Translations under genes and position numbers: made by a program
Shown here: piece by piece, positions 20,955-30,849 of the stretch
Position numbering within the stretch: position 1 is the first letter of the stretch
Layout of the letters: each line of letters starts with the position of its first letter
Notes under the pieces: generated by a model
The model's database searches: none
Told to the model about the DNA's origin: nothing
The model's input: only the letters and a program-made list of their open reading frames with translations
Assembly: GCF_947172395.1 (NCBI RefSeq)
Contig: NC_069095.1
Location: 9,734,001-9,798,000 of the forward strand
Reading direction: 5' to 3'
Source of the DNA: Bicyclus anynana
Lineage: Eukaryota > Arthropoda > Insecta > Lepidoptera > Nymphalidae
Length of the DNA stretch: 64,000 nt

Positions 20955-21339
20955 GTTATCAACCCATATTCGGCTCACTGCTGAGGAAACCTGCATACTA
21001 GAGAATTTCTTAATTCTCTGCGTGTGTGAAGTCTGCCAATCCGCCTAACCCCTCTCATTCTGAGAGGACTCGAATCTCCTCTCAGAATGAGAGGGGTTAG
21101 GCCAATAGTCCACCACGCTGGCCCAATGCGGATTGGCAGACTTCACACACGCAGAGAATTAAGAAATTCTCTCGTATGCAGGTTTCCTCACGAAGTTTTC
21201 CATCACCGTTTGAGACACGTGATATTTAATTTCTTAAAATGCACACAACTGAAATGTTGGAGGTGCATGCCCCGGACCGGATTCGAACCCACACCCTCCG
21301 GAATCGGAGGCGGTGGTCATATCCACTGGGCTATCACGC
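20955..21339 (-). mobile_element. SINE B, full length, carrying an inverted partial copy
   Basis: 21073-21339 is a full antisense SINE B from TCTCCTCTCAGAATGAGAGG to CCACTGGGCTATCACG. Between its antisense 3' terminus (20955-20984) and the main body lies a sense-oriented partial copy (about 20982-21069), so 20982-21190 forms a large imperfect hairpin. The sense arm lacks the roughly 27-bp ATTGGGCCAGCGTGG segment. Confidence 0.85.
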
Positions 21340-21679
21340 ATATTATTGCATGTATCCCACCAACAACACGGGCAATGATTTAAACACGTTTGTTTCAGGT
21401 GACAAACTCGTTCTTCTTTTTAAAGTCTCTCTATTACTTTTCGGTGGTACTTTTTCTAAACTTCTCCTTGTTTAATTGTTCATGGCTAAGCGTAAAATTT
21501 CTCCGTCTGTCTTTATGAAAAAAGGTGTTCTTCCTTCTTCTTAATTCTCTTTTGGGCAATCTTTGGGCAATCAAAATTACCCATCATAATGGTTTGAAGC
21601 AAACGGTACCTATTATGTCTCAAAATATGTCCTAGGTATGAGATCTTCTGCTGCTTGATGATTTTAACAAGCTTTTTTG

Positions 21680-21963
21680 AAGGCCACGCCACGCGTGGTA
21701 GATTTACATGACGGAGGTTCTGGGTTCGATCCCCGAGGTTTTCTTAATTAGTCCAGGTCTACTGGTGGGAGGCTTCGGCCGTGGCTAGTTACCACCGTAC
21801 CGAAAAAGACGTCAAGCGATTTAGCGTTCCGGTACGCTGTCGTGTAGAAACCGAACGGATTTCTTACTCCTCCTAACAAGTTAGCCCGTTTCCATTTTAG
21901 TTTGCATCTTCACTTACCATCAGGTGAGATTGAAGTCAAGGGCTAAAAGAATAAAAAAAAAAA
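21680..21963 (+). mobile_element. SINE A, near full length, A box damaged
   Basis: Head GGCCACGCCACGCGTGGTAG (diverged A box), B box GGGTTCGATCCC, body GTGGGAGGCTTCGGCCGTGG, tail CATCAGGTGAGATTGAAGTC and an A-rich end. Confidence 0.85.
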
Positions 21964-23228
21964 GATAAAACTGTACAGATCAAACTGAACATTTAAAACT
22001 AAAAGTTTGTAGTCCGTATTACACGTTATCCTAGCCAGTCATTTTGTTAGTAGTTCTGGTTACTTCTAGGCAATTTTTTCGTCAACTATGTCTAAGTTTA
22101 ATTAAATAAATGAGGTCACGTTATAGTCGCATTCACTTCAATAAATAAGTGAATGTATCTTGCTGAATATAACATCAAGTTCGCAATTTGTTGAAGTGAA
22201 TTAAAATTTGCCGATGCATATTTAAAACGATGTCCGAATAAAAAGCCAACGAACCCGAAATATTGAACAAAGTTAACTTGATTGGATGGTCCGCTGTGAT
22301 TTTTGGTTGTAAAGATATTTTCTGTTAAAATATTATTTGGAAACTGGTTGTTGACTATGGATCCATCTGCGTGATTTTAAAATGCAATCATTTAGGCCGT
22401 AGTTAAAGTTTCTATATTGAAATCGTGTGATTTTGTTATTTTTACAACATTGCATAGCGTTGGTCAGAGAGGATTTTCTGATCGTAGTGCAACAGTGAGC
22501 CCGTTCCACGCTTGATACAAAATTGAGGTTGACTTCCAAATGTTAATAACATAGCTGAATTAAAAAAAGAAACTAACTCGTTCATAAAGACTGATTTTGT
22601 ATTTAAATATATTCCCAAAAATAATTAGTTTTCTGTTACTAAACATACTTATACTTTTTGATTATGAAACACGGCAAAAACTCACGTGATATATGTATGT
22701 ATGGAGTATGCCCGACTAGTTTCGAACCCATACGAGGTCCTTAGTTATAAGCTGGTACTTGCAACGCGACACGATCCATACTGGATCCAAACAAAAACTA
22801 ATTTTTAGTTATTTAGATTGGATTCAGCTTTGTTTCATCTCGAAAACTGATAAAATCACGGGCAACCGTTATCAATATGATTATAACGTAATTCGCTATG
22901 TTGCAGTTAAGTAGATCTAATAAAACCTTTGTAAGCCCACCAACTCTCATTGGTAACAGCGAGGTGGGTTCCAGCTCCAAACCGGCTGCTGGTATGAGAG
23001 GAAGATTTAGTATTCAATAATGAAATCAAATACATATAGACACAGTAGCCCTGATAAACAAACAAAAAGGCTAAACGGTGTAGATTTAGGTACTGTTGGT
23101 AGTAATCAAGGGAGCATAGGAATAAAGGCATTTTGCGGCAAATTGAGGTAAAATGCCAAGGGACGGCAATAAATGGGCCCAAGAAACGTGGAAATACACT
23201 ACAATATACGTAATATACTGCGGAAGTC
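21964..23228. other. Mostly anonymous region
   Basis: No gene recognised. A weak tRNA-like antisense patch at about 22706-22785 (TTTCGAACCCATACGAGGTC) may be a decayed SINE head. Confidence 0.35.
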
Positions 23229-23322
23229 AATATTACAGCATAGATGAGAAAATGTTCTGTCATCTATGCTGCAATATTACACAGAACCTATGTTTACATA
23301 GGTATACATTTTAGTTTATAAC

Positions 23323-23744
23323 TGCCTCATTGGTCTCGTGGTAGACGTGGTAATCTAGTTCCGCTGCGAAATTAGGTCCAGGGTTCAAATCCCAGATCAG
23401 GCCAACAAGAAAACTTACGTTATTGGGATTTTTCTTTCACGAAAAATCTTAATAGCAGATGTTTTCTGTGATAGCAGCCTGGAGTTGGGAAATCACGTTA
23501 TTGGGATTTTACTTTCACGAAAAATCCTAGTGGATTGGCCATGGGTGGCCTGGAACTGGGAAGTTGGCGGTGTTAATAAACCCCTGTGCCTCGGAGAGCA
23601 CGTAAAGCCGTCGGTCCTGATCTCTTACCGCTTGTGTCGATCTGCCGGTCCATTGTTCTATGAGATCGAGATAGAGAGTGCACCTGTGCTTGCTTGCTTG
23701 CTTGCTTGCACACACTAATTGTGTACTTTAATATCTCCTGCGTG
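23323..23744 (+). mobile_element. SINE C2, tRNA-derived, with internal duplication and CTTG run
   Basis: Head TGCCTCATTGGTCTCGTGGT with A box (23331-23345) and B box GGGTTCAAATCCC (23381-23393); the acceptor arms nearly pair (GCCTCAT/ATCAGGC, one mismatch). The body holds a 34-bp near-duplicate (23417-23450 and 23495-23528; ACGTTATTGGGATTTT core) and a (GCTT)n run at 23688-23709. The long body argues for a SINE rather than a tRNA gene. Confidence 0.75.
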
Positions 23745-24116
23745 TATCATAATATCAATCAATAACATCTCAACATGAGATTAACCGCCGCGGTCGAAAA
23801 ATAAATCGGTCGGGGGCATATTTTTATTCATTTTATTTTTAAATTTTTGCTTCTTCTTTTTTTGAATGTAAAAATATGTTGATGTTTGTATGAGTATATA
23901 CCTACCTAATGTTCATTTCATGATAATGATTGGTTGAGAGGATATGCGACAAAAAAGAGTAATTTAATAAAAAACTTCAGTGTTGTATACTCTGTAACTT
24001 ATATGCTGTTTTGCTGTCTGTGTATTATTTTTTTACAACCATGTGTCTCATTATTTTTTGCACATATCAGATCGATCATCATTATCATCCTATTTGTACA
24101 CCCTAATTATTTTTAC

Positions 24117-24340
24117 AAGGCCAGGCAACCCTCCTTATAGGAGAGGTGATATGGAGCTTAGACCCACCCGCTGCTCCAATGTGGGTTGGCGGGCTTAGGG
24201 TAATAATATAAATTCACTAACGAACACTATCAGATGTCAATGATAATGACCGAGACCGACGGCTTAACATGCTCTTCGAGATATTGGGAACACCAACAAC
24301 TTTCCAACTCCGGGCGGGGATTTTAACTGAAAAAATCTTA
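24117..24340 (-). repeat. SINE C-related body fragment
   Basis: CTCCTTATAGGAGAGGTGAT, ATGGAGCTTAG and CGCTGCTCCAATGTGGGTTG are the reverse of the end of the 9655-9936 copy. The stretch continues through GACCGAGACCGACGGCTTAA. Confidence 0.55.
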
Positions 24341-24428
24341 GAAGAAAGAAAAAATCAGGACCTATCTCTCATAGGTCCTGTACTTAACTAATGTTTATTT
24401 AAATTATGATCTTCTTTAGAATATAAAC

Positions 24429-24545
24429 ATCATCATTAAATCACCCAATGGGCGGTCACTGCAGGGAATAGGCTTTTTGTATGGACTTCCAAACATCACG
24501 ATCCTAAGTCGCCTGCAACCAGCAAAAGCTTGATTCCACCTGGTG
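24429..24545 (-). mobile_element. RTE-type LINE 3' end
   Basis: CATCATCATT tail complement, GTCACTGCAGGGAATAGGCT, ATGGACTTCCAAACATCACG, ending GATTCCACCTGGTG. Confidence 0.75.
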
Positions 24546-24942
24546 AAAGTTATTATTCTTTCTAAGAATGTATAATTTAAGAAAGTAGTACCTATTATTC
24601 TTTCTTTCTTATTTTTTGGGAACGGGGCTATAATGGAATATCTTAAATATATTGAAATAGTGATAGGTGGGTGTTCTTGGTGCAACAAGTTGGTGCTTGG
24701 AAGATCTTGGCAGTTGGCACAGGTAGCTGCAGTGTAATCGAATCTAACCTTGATAAAAGTGAACTCTTCAGTGAAGATGCCAATTTTGTAAGCCACAGTC
24801 TTCTAATTTTTCGTTCAACTTTATCAATAAACGGTAGCTGAAATTTTCAGTAAGTTTACAAGCTTTAACGAATTTATGTTGTGTTTTGTTTGTCTAATTT
24901 AAGATTTATATGATTTTTTTAAAGAAAATTTGCCATGTAAAA

Positions 24943-25001
24943 TACTAGTTCACGTCCCGCAGTTTCACCTGCGTAGTTTCGCTCACAAATAACGCGGCTT
25001 T
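24943..25001 (+). repeat. Repeat P head, truncated by SINE B
   Basis: ACTAGTTCACGTCCCGCAGT, CACCTGCGTAGTTTCGC, AAATAACGCGGCTTTAC, then the SINE B tail begins. Confidence 0.6.
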
Positions 25002-25244
25002 ACTCATCAACCCATATTCGGCTCACTTTTGAGCACGACACTCCTCTCAGAATAAGAGGGCTTAGGCTAATAGTCCATTATACTGGCCAAATGCGAATTG
25101 GCAGACTTCACACACGAAGAGAATTAAGAAAACTCTCAATTATGCAGGTTCCCTCACATGATATTTAATTTCTTAAAATGCACATAACTGAAAGGTTAGA
25201 GGTGCTTGCCCAGAACGAATCTTAACCCTCTGAGCCGTGATAGA
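25002..25244 (-). mobile_element. SINE B, diverged
   Basis: Antisense TCATCAACCCATATTCGGCT through TGATATTTAATTTCTTAAAA to TGAGCCGTGATAG. The A-box region is lost by deletion. Confidence 0.8.
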
Positions 25245-26276
25245 ACAGTAAATATGACTTCTACCTTCGAGATAAACTAATTGATTACTTCATTATTACA
25301 TGACTCTATAATTCATTACTTTATTACGTAACTCTTATATCCGCACTTATGAGCTGTATGTAAAGTGAATAAATTAAAGCCAACGTCAAGCGAGCTTACC
25401 GAGAACATAAAATGTGGAATTTAATATGATACTCGTACTATCGTATAGCCTCTCATATGAAATGATCTAGGCAATAACTCAAGTACTGTGGACCGAGATG
25501 GGAGGAGAGGGGGATCAGGGACCACCTGTTGCTATGGTTACGTTACTACAAACTCAACTTTTCAATATGGCCATTGTACAGACGGTATTGCTTTCAACTA
25601 TTGCATTTAGAATACTTTCCTGTTCACAAGCTTTGACTATATCCACTCATCAGTAGGTATAAACACAGATATCATGAGGTCATGTCCTATGAAATTTGTG
25701 TTTTTATTCATTGCATCATTTCGGATTTAAGAAACCACTACTTAAGAATATCTATTGTAGGAAATAATAGTCTGAGACGGATATGACGTCAGGTGGTGCG
25801 ACTTATTTTCGTAAATAGTGGGGAGTTAGAGAAGGGTACCGATCGGTTGGCGGGAACGACTTGCGATATAAGGCGCTCGTCGTGCGCTCGGCTTCAGTGT
25901 GCTCGTGGCGTTCGAGCCGTCCACATTTCTTGTTGTGTAATTCTTTATGGTTTACTTACTATAGAGTGACTTGAGTGAAAAAGGAGAATGTTTGTTAACT
26001 GTCAAGAGTCTGCTAAAACTATTGTATAGTTAAAGTCGTCATAAATGTCGAACTATGATGTCACAATAATTCTCCTCTTTGCCATAATAATATATACCTA
26101 ACTATTTGTTTCTGTTAACTAATTTGTCATTTATTTAAAAATTAATTTAGAGTTCCGATACGAAAATTTTTTGAAAGTTGAAAATATTCACGAATTACGA
26201 GTGTTATTTATTAATCTACTAATATTTTATTTTCTTTCGTTCGTGGTAATACCACACCACAGAATACATAATATGT
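25245..26276. other. Non-repeat stretch upstream of BEL2, with a promoter-like core
   Basis: Mostly anonymous. A locally GC-rich patch (about 25790-25925) holds TATAAG at 25867-25872 and an initiator-like TTCAGT with the A at 25896, spaced 29 bases. It could be a host promoter or an old solo LTR. No open frame or splice donor follows closely. Confidence 0.4.
25867..25899 (+). promoter_or_regulatory. Possible Pol II core promoter (TATA and initiator)
   Basis: TATAAG at 25867 and CTTCAGTGT around 25896 have canonical insect TATA-Inr spacing, within a CG-rich context unlike the AT-rich surroundings. A TGACGTCA-like site (ATATGACGTCAGG) lies about 110 bp upstream. No transcript evidence. Confidence 0.35.
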
Positions 26277-26281
26277 ACAAG
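26277..26281. repeat. Target-site duplication ACAAG, left of BEL2
   Basis: Matches ACAAG at 33648-33652 directly outside the other LTR; five bases suits BEL/Pao integration. Confidence 0.85.
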
Positions 26282-26896
26282 TGTAGTGGCCGAAACGGCG
26301 CCCCTCAAACGCAGGCGGGGCCCATGAGCGCCCACGATGAGCGTCCGTTTCCACTAGGAGATCGGCGTTACACCGCGTCCTAGTTCGCCGTCAACTAATA
26401 ATAGTGCGATCGGTTAATCTAGACTGACCTTGACAATCGGCGTAGCCCTCTTGGGCACAAACGCCGCTGGGAGCCGCTATGCCACGCCGGGTGATCCACG
26501 TAGTTCAGGTTATGTGTATTGTGTTGGTCGTTGGTGTGAGTATCAGTGTATGTGGATCGCTCACCCTTCAGCAAAAACCCCAAGCACATGCACCAAACAC
26601 GCCACAAAATCACTGCGTTCTGTGCCGATCACAAAGGGTCAATACCTCGGACACAAATTATAGTCCAATCACTCGATAAATGCTCAACCAAGATCGAGTC
26701 AAGCTACCATGCGCTCAAAAAACTCCGGAACAAGAAACACGGGTTCCCGGTCAAAGCGTCGGACCAAGACTGGCGGTCAACGAGGTCGCGCGCGACGCCG
26801 CGAAAACCGGTCGCAGGCGCCGGTACGCCCCCCGCGCGGGCGGGGAATCGTACTACAATCGAGCGCCCAGTCGCGCCGCGCCATCTAGCGCGAACA
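26282..26896 (-). repeat. BEL2 3' LTR
   Basis: Plus strand starts TGTAGTGGCCG and ends GCGCGAACA; read on the element's strand it is TGTTCGCGC...CCACTACA, so TG...CA. 615 bp. All the small open frames it contains recur identically in the other LTR. Confidence 0.92.
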
Positions 26897-26909
26897 TAAA
26901 CCCCCGCTC
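26897..26909 (-). other. Possible polypurine tract of BEL2
   Basis: On the element's strand GAGCGGGGGTTTA directly precedes the 3' LTR. Short and T-interrupted, so only tentative. Confidence 0.4.
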
Positions 26910-26931
26910 GGAATCCCCAAAGGTGGATTCC

Positions 26932-29900
26932 CTACTCAATGGGCAATCGTGCCAGTGACGATACAGCCCGATGCAACAACGAATCTCCCACCATGACCTC
27001 AGCCACGCGGGGCACTCCATCCGATCCAAACATCAACTTAACAATACGTCCGCGACGCCAATACAACGGTAGCAAATTCGACTCCTTGACCAGAACTAGG
27101 TCACCAACCTTAGGAGGATCCGTCTTGTCAGTCCACTTCACGCGCTGCTGCAAAAGATGCAAATACTCCAGAGACCAACGATGCCAAAAGTTCTGGGTCA
27201 TCTGTTGCAACAATTCAAAGCGAGTCAAACGAGAGGTTTTCGCGTCCCTGAAGGGGTACTCAGGCAACGCGCGAAGGGGCTGGCCAATCAAAAAATGTCC
27301 CGGCGTTAAAACTTCTAAATCGTTTGGATCGGATGAGAGAGGGCAAAGGGGCCGAGAATTGAGGACGGCCTCAATCCTGCAAAATACGGTGGCCAACTCT
27401 TCAAAAGTCAAAATAGTTTCCCCAATGACACGGTAGAGATGCGTTTTTGCTGACTTAATCACAGCTTCAAAAATTCCACCCCAGTGAGGGCAAACGGGAG
27501 GATCAAACTTCCAGGTTACCCCCATTCGAGAGGCAGCTGTGCCAATAAAAGTCTTATTACTATCCAAGAATTCGACAACTTCCTTCAAATACCGATCAGC
27601 ACCACGGTAGTTGGACCCACAATCAGTCCGTATTAGTCCCGGAATTCCGCGTCGCGAACAAAGACGGGAAAGCGCGGCTACAAAAGCTTCCGTACTGAGG
27701 GAACTGACTAGCTCGAGATGGACGGCCTTGGTGGCGAGGCAAACAAATACGCATAAATAGGCCTTTACAGGTCTCGCATTCCGGAGGTTCGAGCTCCGAA
27801 CCATGAAGGGGCCTCCAAAATCAGAAGCAGTTCCGTAAAACGGACGAGACTCCGTAACCCGATCCGCAGGCAGGTCGCCCATGATGGGTTGAATGGGCGC
27901 CGCTTTCAAGCGGTAACAAGGGATACACCGAAAAATTACGCTTCGAATGACGCGTCTGGCCGACAAAATCCAAAATTCACGCTGCAAAATAGCAGAAATT
28001 GCATTACAACCAGCGTGAGCATTGTTCAAATGATAATGCCTCACAAGCAGCACCACAAAGGTCCCACCATTTGGGAGCAACAAGGGATGTCGCGCACCAT
28101 AGGGTAAGTTGGCGTTCCTCAAACGTCCACCAACTCTCAAGATCCCATCAGGATCCACAAACGGATTCAGGCGGGCTAGCGAACCCTTCAAACCTGAACC
28201 GGCTTTCAATTTCTGAATTTCAGCCGAAAAATGTTCGGCCTGTATCAAGCGCACCCAAAACAACAGCGCTTCCTTTCGTTCAATGGGAGACAAGACTGGG
28301 GTCCGTATCTTGGACTGAGGCGTTCTGCTATTGTGGTGGAAACGCCGGATCCAACCAGTAACTCCGATCAATTTTTCGAAAGAGCTGTACCGCTCCAGCA
28401 AGAATTCGTACGTGGGAGGAGACAAATCCTCAACCACTCCAACACGCAAGCAAGGTAAGGGCTCAGGGTCAGAAAAACGATTCTGAGGCCAAGAAGACTC
28501 AGATCGAGTCAGCCAAGCTGGCCCCCACCACAAAGGATGATCTACAAGAAAAGACCCCTCGCAACCACGAGAAGCGCAGTCGGCGGGGTTCATTTCTCCC
28601 GGCACATGCCTCCACAACAAGGTGGTTTCCGAATTCTGGATCTGTGAGACCCGATTCGCAACAAACACCTCCAAATTGTGAGGAGAGGCACGCAACCAGC
28701 ACAAAACAATCTCACTGTCTGACCAGGCAACGACCTCAGTCAATTCGACTAGCGAGGCCATAGTTGCTCTGACGTGATTCAACAACCTGGCGAGAAGCGT
28801 GGCTCCGGACAATTCCAATTTCGGAATAGTCAATCTGGTCCGGATCGGCGCCACCTTGCTCTTGGCCAGCACCAAATGCACCGATACCTCACCGTTCGCA
28901 TTGACGGTGCGAAGGTAAACGGCTGCAGCATAACCCTTTTCACTCGCGTCGCAAAATCCGTGCAAGCTCGCATGGCATCTCCCAGGCGGCAAGAAACGTC
29001 TGGAGATGGAAATCCGGTTCACCTCAGGGAGAGAGGACACAATGGAAGTCCACTCCTCTTCTAGTCTGCCCTGAAGTGGCTCGTCCCAACCAACCTGAGC
29101 AATCCAAAGCTTCTGCAGGAAGCATTTTGCCAGGAAGATGACGGGCGTTACCCAACCATTTGGGTCAAAGGTGCGAGCGACGGTTGACAAGACGGAACGC
29201 TTAGTCCAATTTCTCGGAGATGGGTCCAATTTAACTCGGTACGTAAACACATCCTGAACTGGCCGGTATTGTATCCCAAGGACGGACAGCAGGTTCGTAT
29301 CATCCGGGTTCTCAAATATGTAAGGATCCTGTTGATCTTCTCCAGGAAGGTCCTTCAAAAGGTCAGGTGAGTTCGACAACCATTTGCTCAATTCAAAACC
29401 CCCTGCCTTCAGGATCGCAATCAATTCATCACGTAAAACTAGAGCATCTTCAAGGGTTGAAGCTCCGGTACAAATATCGTCCATGTAGACCGACGACTCC
29501 AAAACGGCTGCTGCTCGCGGGTAATTGAGCCTCTCGCGCTCAGCCAACTCCAACAAGGTCCTGATCGCAATATAAGGACTGGATCTCAAGCCGTACGTCG
29601 TGGTGTTCAACTCATACACCTGCATCGGGTCGTCAGGATGCTCACGCCACAAAATCAGCTGGTAGTTCCGGTCGTCGCGATGCACAATCGATTGCCGAAA
29701 CATCATCCGAATGTCGGCTACAAAAACCACCTGGTGACGACGGAAGTGCGTGAGGATGTCCGAGATGTCCTTCAGCAATTTCGGACCCGCATGCAGGCAC
29801 TGGTTCAAGGACACGCCGTTTGAGGTGGGTGCGGACCCGTCAAACACAACCCTGATCTTGCTGTCAGGGGTTTTCAAAACGGCGTGATGTGGCAAGAAGT

Positions 29901-30846
29901 AGTGTTCATGCGCGCGCCAATCAAAGGTTGACACCGACATGTGTCCCAATTCCTCGTATTCGCGCATGAATGCAGTATACTTTTCTCGAAAGGCCTGGTC
30001 TCTTCTCATACGCCGTTCCATAGACAACAGTCTCTTCTCTGCCAAGGCTCGTGACTGTCCGAGAGGGGGTCGTGAGGCCACAAATGGTAGTCGAGTAACA
30101 AATCGTCCATCCACACGACGACCAGTGTTATTCTGGTAAAACAGCTCACAATCCTGGTCGGAGGGGTTCACTCGAGACGCACAAGGGGGTTCCTCAATTT
30201 CCCAGAACCGCTGCACAAGATCAATAAGTGCGGTGCCCGCCACTCGGAGAGGCTCATCGCGCTCCAACGGTTTTACTGGCAGGACAGGACCGAGAAAACT
30301 ATGTCCAAATATGGTTGGAAGGGCACTCAACCCCTTAGCCTGCAAATGTTTAATGCCACCGGTCACAATGCAACCCAAAACGTCGGCTCCCAACAACAAA
30401 TCAACCGGGGCCGGAACAAACCAGTCGGCATCGGCTGGAGTAAGGTTGGCTGTCAAACGTATTGTAGAGTCCCAAATTCGCTCCTGAGGGAGATGACCCA
30501 AAATATTGTCCAGGACAGATGCCCTGACCACAACTCGGAGGTTACCCCTACGGGGTGCAAACATCAACTCCGCTTCTCCCCGGGAGACGAGTGGCTCCGA
30601 ATCACCAATACCTCGCATTCGCCCTCCATGAGGCGACCATGGGAGGCTCAATTTCCTAACAAGGTAGGATGACACAAGACACCGCTGTGAACCCGAATCC
30701 AACAAGGCCCTTACAAATAAACACTCCCCCTTCGGGTTCGACACCTTTACCGATGCAGTGGGCAATAACACAAGCTGACAATGAGTTTGCTCCAAATCCA
30801 AGGCATCAGGAAAGGTGGCGGTGAGGGGGGTGAGGGCGGCCGCTAC
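26932..30846 (-). CDS. pol: BEL2 Pol: protease, reverse transcriptase, RNase H, integrase (read after gag TAG)
   Basis: The frame is open from the codon after the gag TAG to 26932. The commonly predicted start at 30801 is a TTG, and the first in-frame ATG lies 61 codons further on, after the protease active site, so I start the product at the readthrough point. Numbering from 30801: aspartic protease LLDSGSQ (Asp35); RT with VADI (Asp363) and YMDD (439-442), TTYGLRSSPY before it; RNase H with FCDAS (Asp618), KLEL (Glu663), WSDS (Asp695) and NPADCASRG (Asp741); integrase with HHCC-type residues (His924, His929, Cys959, Cys962), then SDFGG (Asp994), IRTDCGSN (Asp1060) and GGIFEAVIK (Glu1112); C-terminal DUF5641-like domain (KVGDLVLVKE, LYWRRGRI). 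About 1,300 residues, normal for a BEL/Pao pol. All catalytic residues are in place. It processes the polyprotein, copies the RNA to DNA and integrates it. The stop lies 35 bp before the 3' LTR. Confidence 0.93.
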   Translation of the reverse strand, partial: VAAALTPLTATFPDALDLEQTHCQLVLLPTASVKVSNPKGECLFVRALLDSGSQRCLVSSYLVRKLSLPWSPHGGRMRGIGDSEPLVSRGEAELMFAPRRGNLRVVVRASVLDNILGHLPQERIWDSTIRLTANLTPADADWFVPAPVDLLLGADVLGCIVTGGIKHLQAKGLSALPTIFGHSFLGPVLPVKPLERDEPLRVAGTALIDLVQRFWEIEEPPCASRVNPSDQDCELFYQNNTGRRVDGRFVTRLPFVASRPPLGQSRALAEKRLLSMERRMRRDQAFREKYTAFMREYEELGHMSVSTFDWRAHEHYFLPHHAVLKTPDSKIRVVFDGSAPTSNGVSLNQCLHAGPKLLKDISDILTHFRRHQVVFVADIRMMFRQSIVHRDDRNYQLILWREHPDDPMQVYELNTTTYGLRSSPYIAIRTLLELAERERLNYPRAAAVLESSVYMDDICTGASTLEDALVLRDELIAILKAGGFELSKWLSNSPDLLKDLPGEDQQDPYIFENPDDTNLLSVLGIQYRPVQDVFTYRVKLDPSPRNWTKRSVLSTVARTFDPNGWVTPVIFLAKCFLQKLWIAQVGWDEPLQGRLEEEWTSIVSSLPEVNRISISRRFLPPGRCHASLHGFCDASEKGYAAAVYLRTVNANGEVSVHLVLAKSKVAPIRTRLTIPKLELSGATLLARLLNHVRATMASLVELTEVVAWSDSEIVLCWLRASPHNLEVFVANRVSQIQNSETTLLWRHVPGEMNPADCASRGCEGSFLVDHPLWWGPAWLTRSESSWPQNRFSDPEPLPCLRVGVVEDLSPPTYEFLLERYSSFEKLIGVTGWIRRFHHNSRTPQSKIRTPVLSPIERKEALLFWVRLIQAEHFSAEIQKLKAGSGLKGSLARLNPFVDPDGILRVGGRLRNANLPYGARHPLLLPNGGTFVVLLVRHYHLNNAHAGCNAISAILQREFWILSARRVIRSVIFRCIPCYRLKAAPIQPIMGDLPADRVTESRPFYGTASDFGGPFMVRSSNLRNARPVKAYLCVFVCLATKAVHLELVSSLSTEAFVAALSRLCSRRGIPGLIRTDCGSNYRGADRYLKEVVEFLDSNKTFIGTAASRMGVTWKFDPPVCPHWGGIFEAVIKSAKTHLYRVIGETILTFEELATVFCRIEAVLNSRPLCPLSSDPNDLEVLTPGHFLIGQPLRALPEYPFRDAKTSRLTRFELLQQMTQNFWHRWSLEYLHLLQQRVKWTDKTDPPKVGDLVLVKESNLLPLYWRRGRIVKLMFGSDGVPRVAEVMVGDSLLHRAVSSLARLPIE

Positions 30847-30849
30847 CTA
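30847..30849 (-). promoter_or_regulatory. In-frame TAG between gag and pol, candidate readthrough site
   Basis: Element-strand context is CGGCGCTAGGTAGCGGCCGC. Both frames have codon positions in the same register and no other stop occurs until the end of pol. The TAG sits in a short inverted repeat CGCTA-GG-TAGCG. Either programmed suppression or a single inactivating mutation in a one-frame gag-pol. Confidence 0.65.

Noticed and set aside
23323..23403. tRNA gene candidates (also at 9655, 47344, 52965, 62190)
   Set aside because: Each has A and B boxes but continues into a repeated SINE body, and anticodon arms do not fold cleanly, so they are SINE heads.
26282..26896. Several 60-130 codon open frames in the BEL2 LTRs
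   Set aside because: They recur identically in both LTRs, overlap on both strands and have no protein features; GC-rich sequence simply has few stops.
30799..30801. TTG at 30801 as start of BEL2 pol
   Set aside because: Not a plausible initiator; the frame is continuous with gag except for one TAG.
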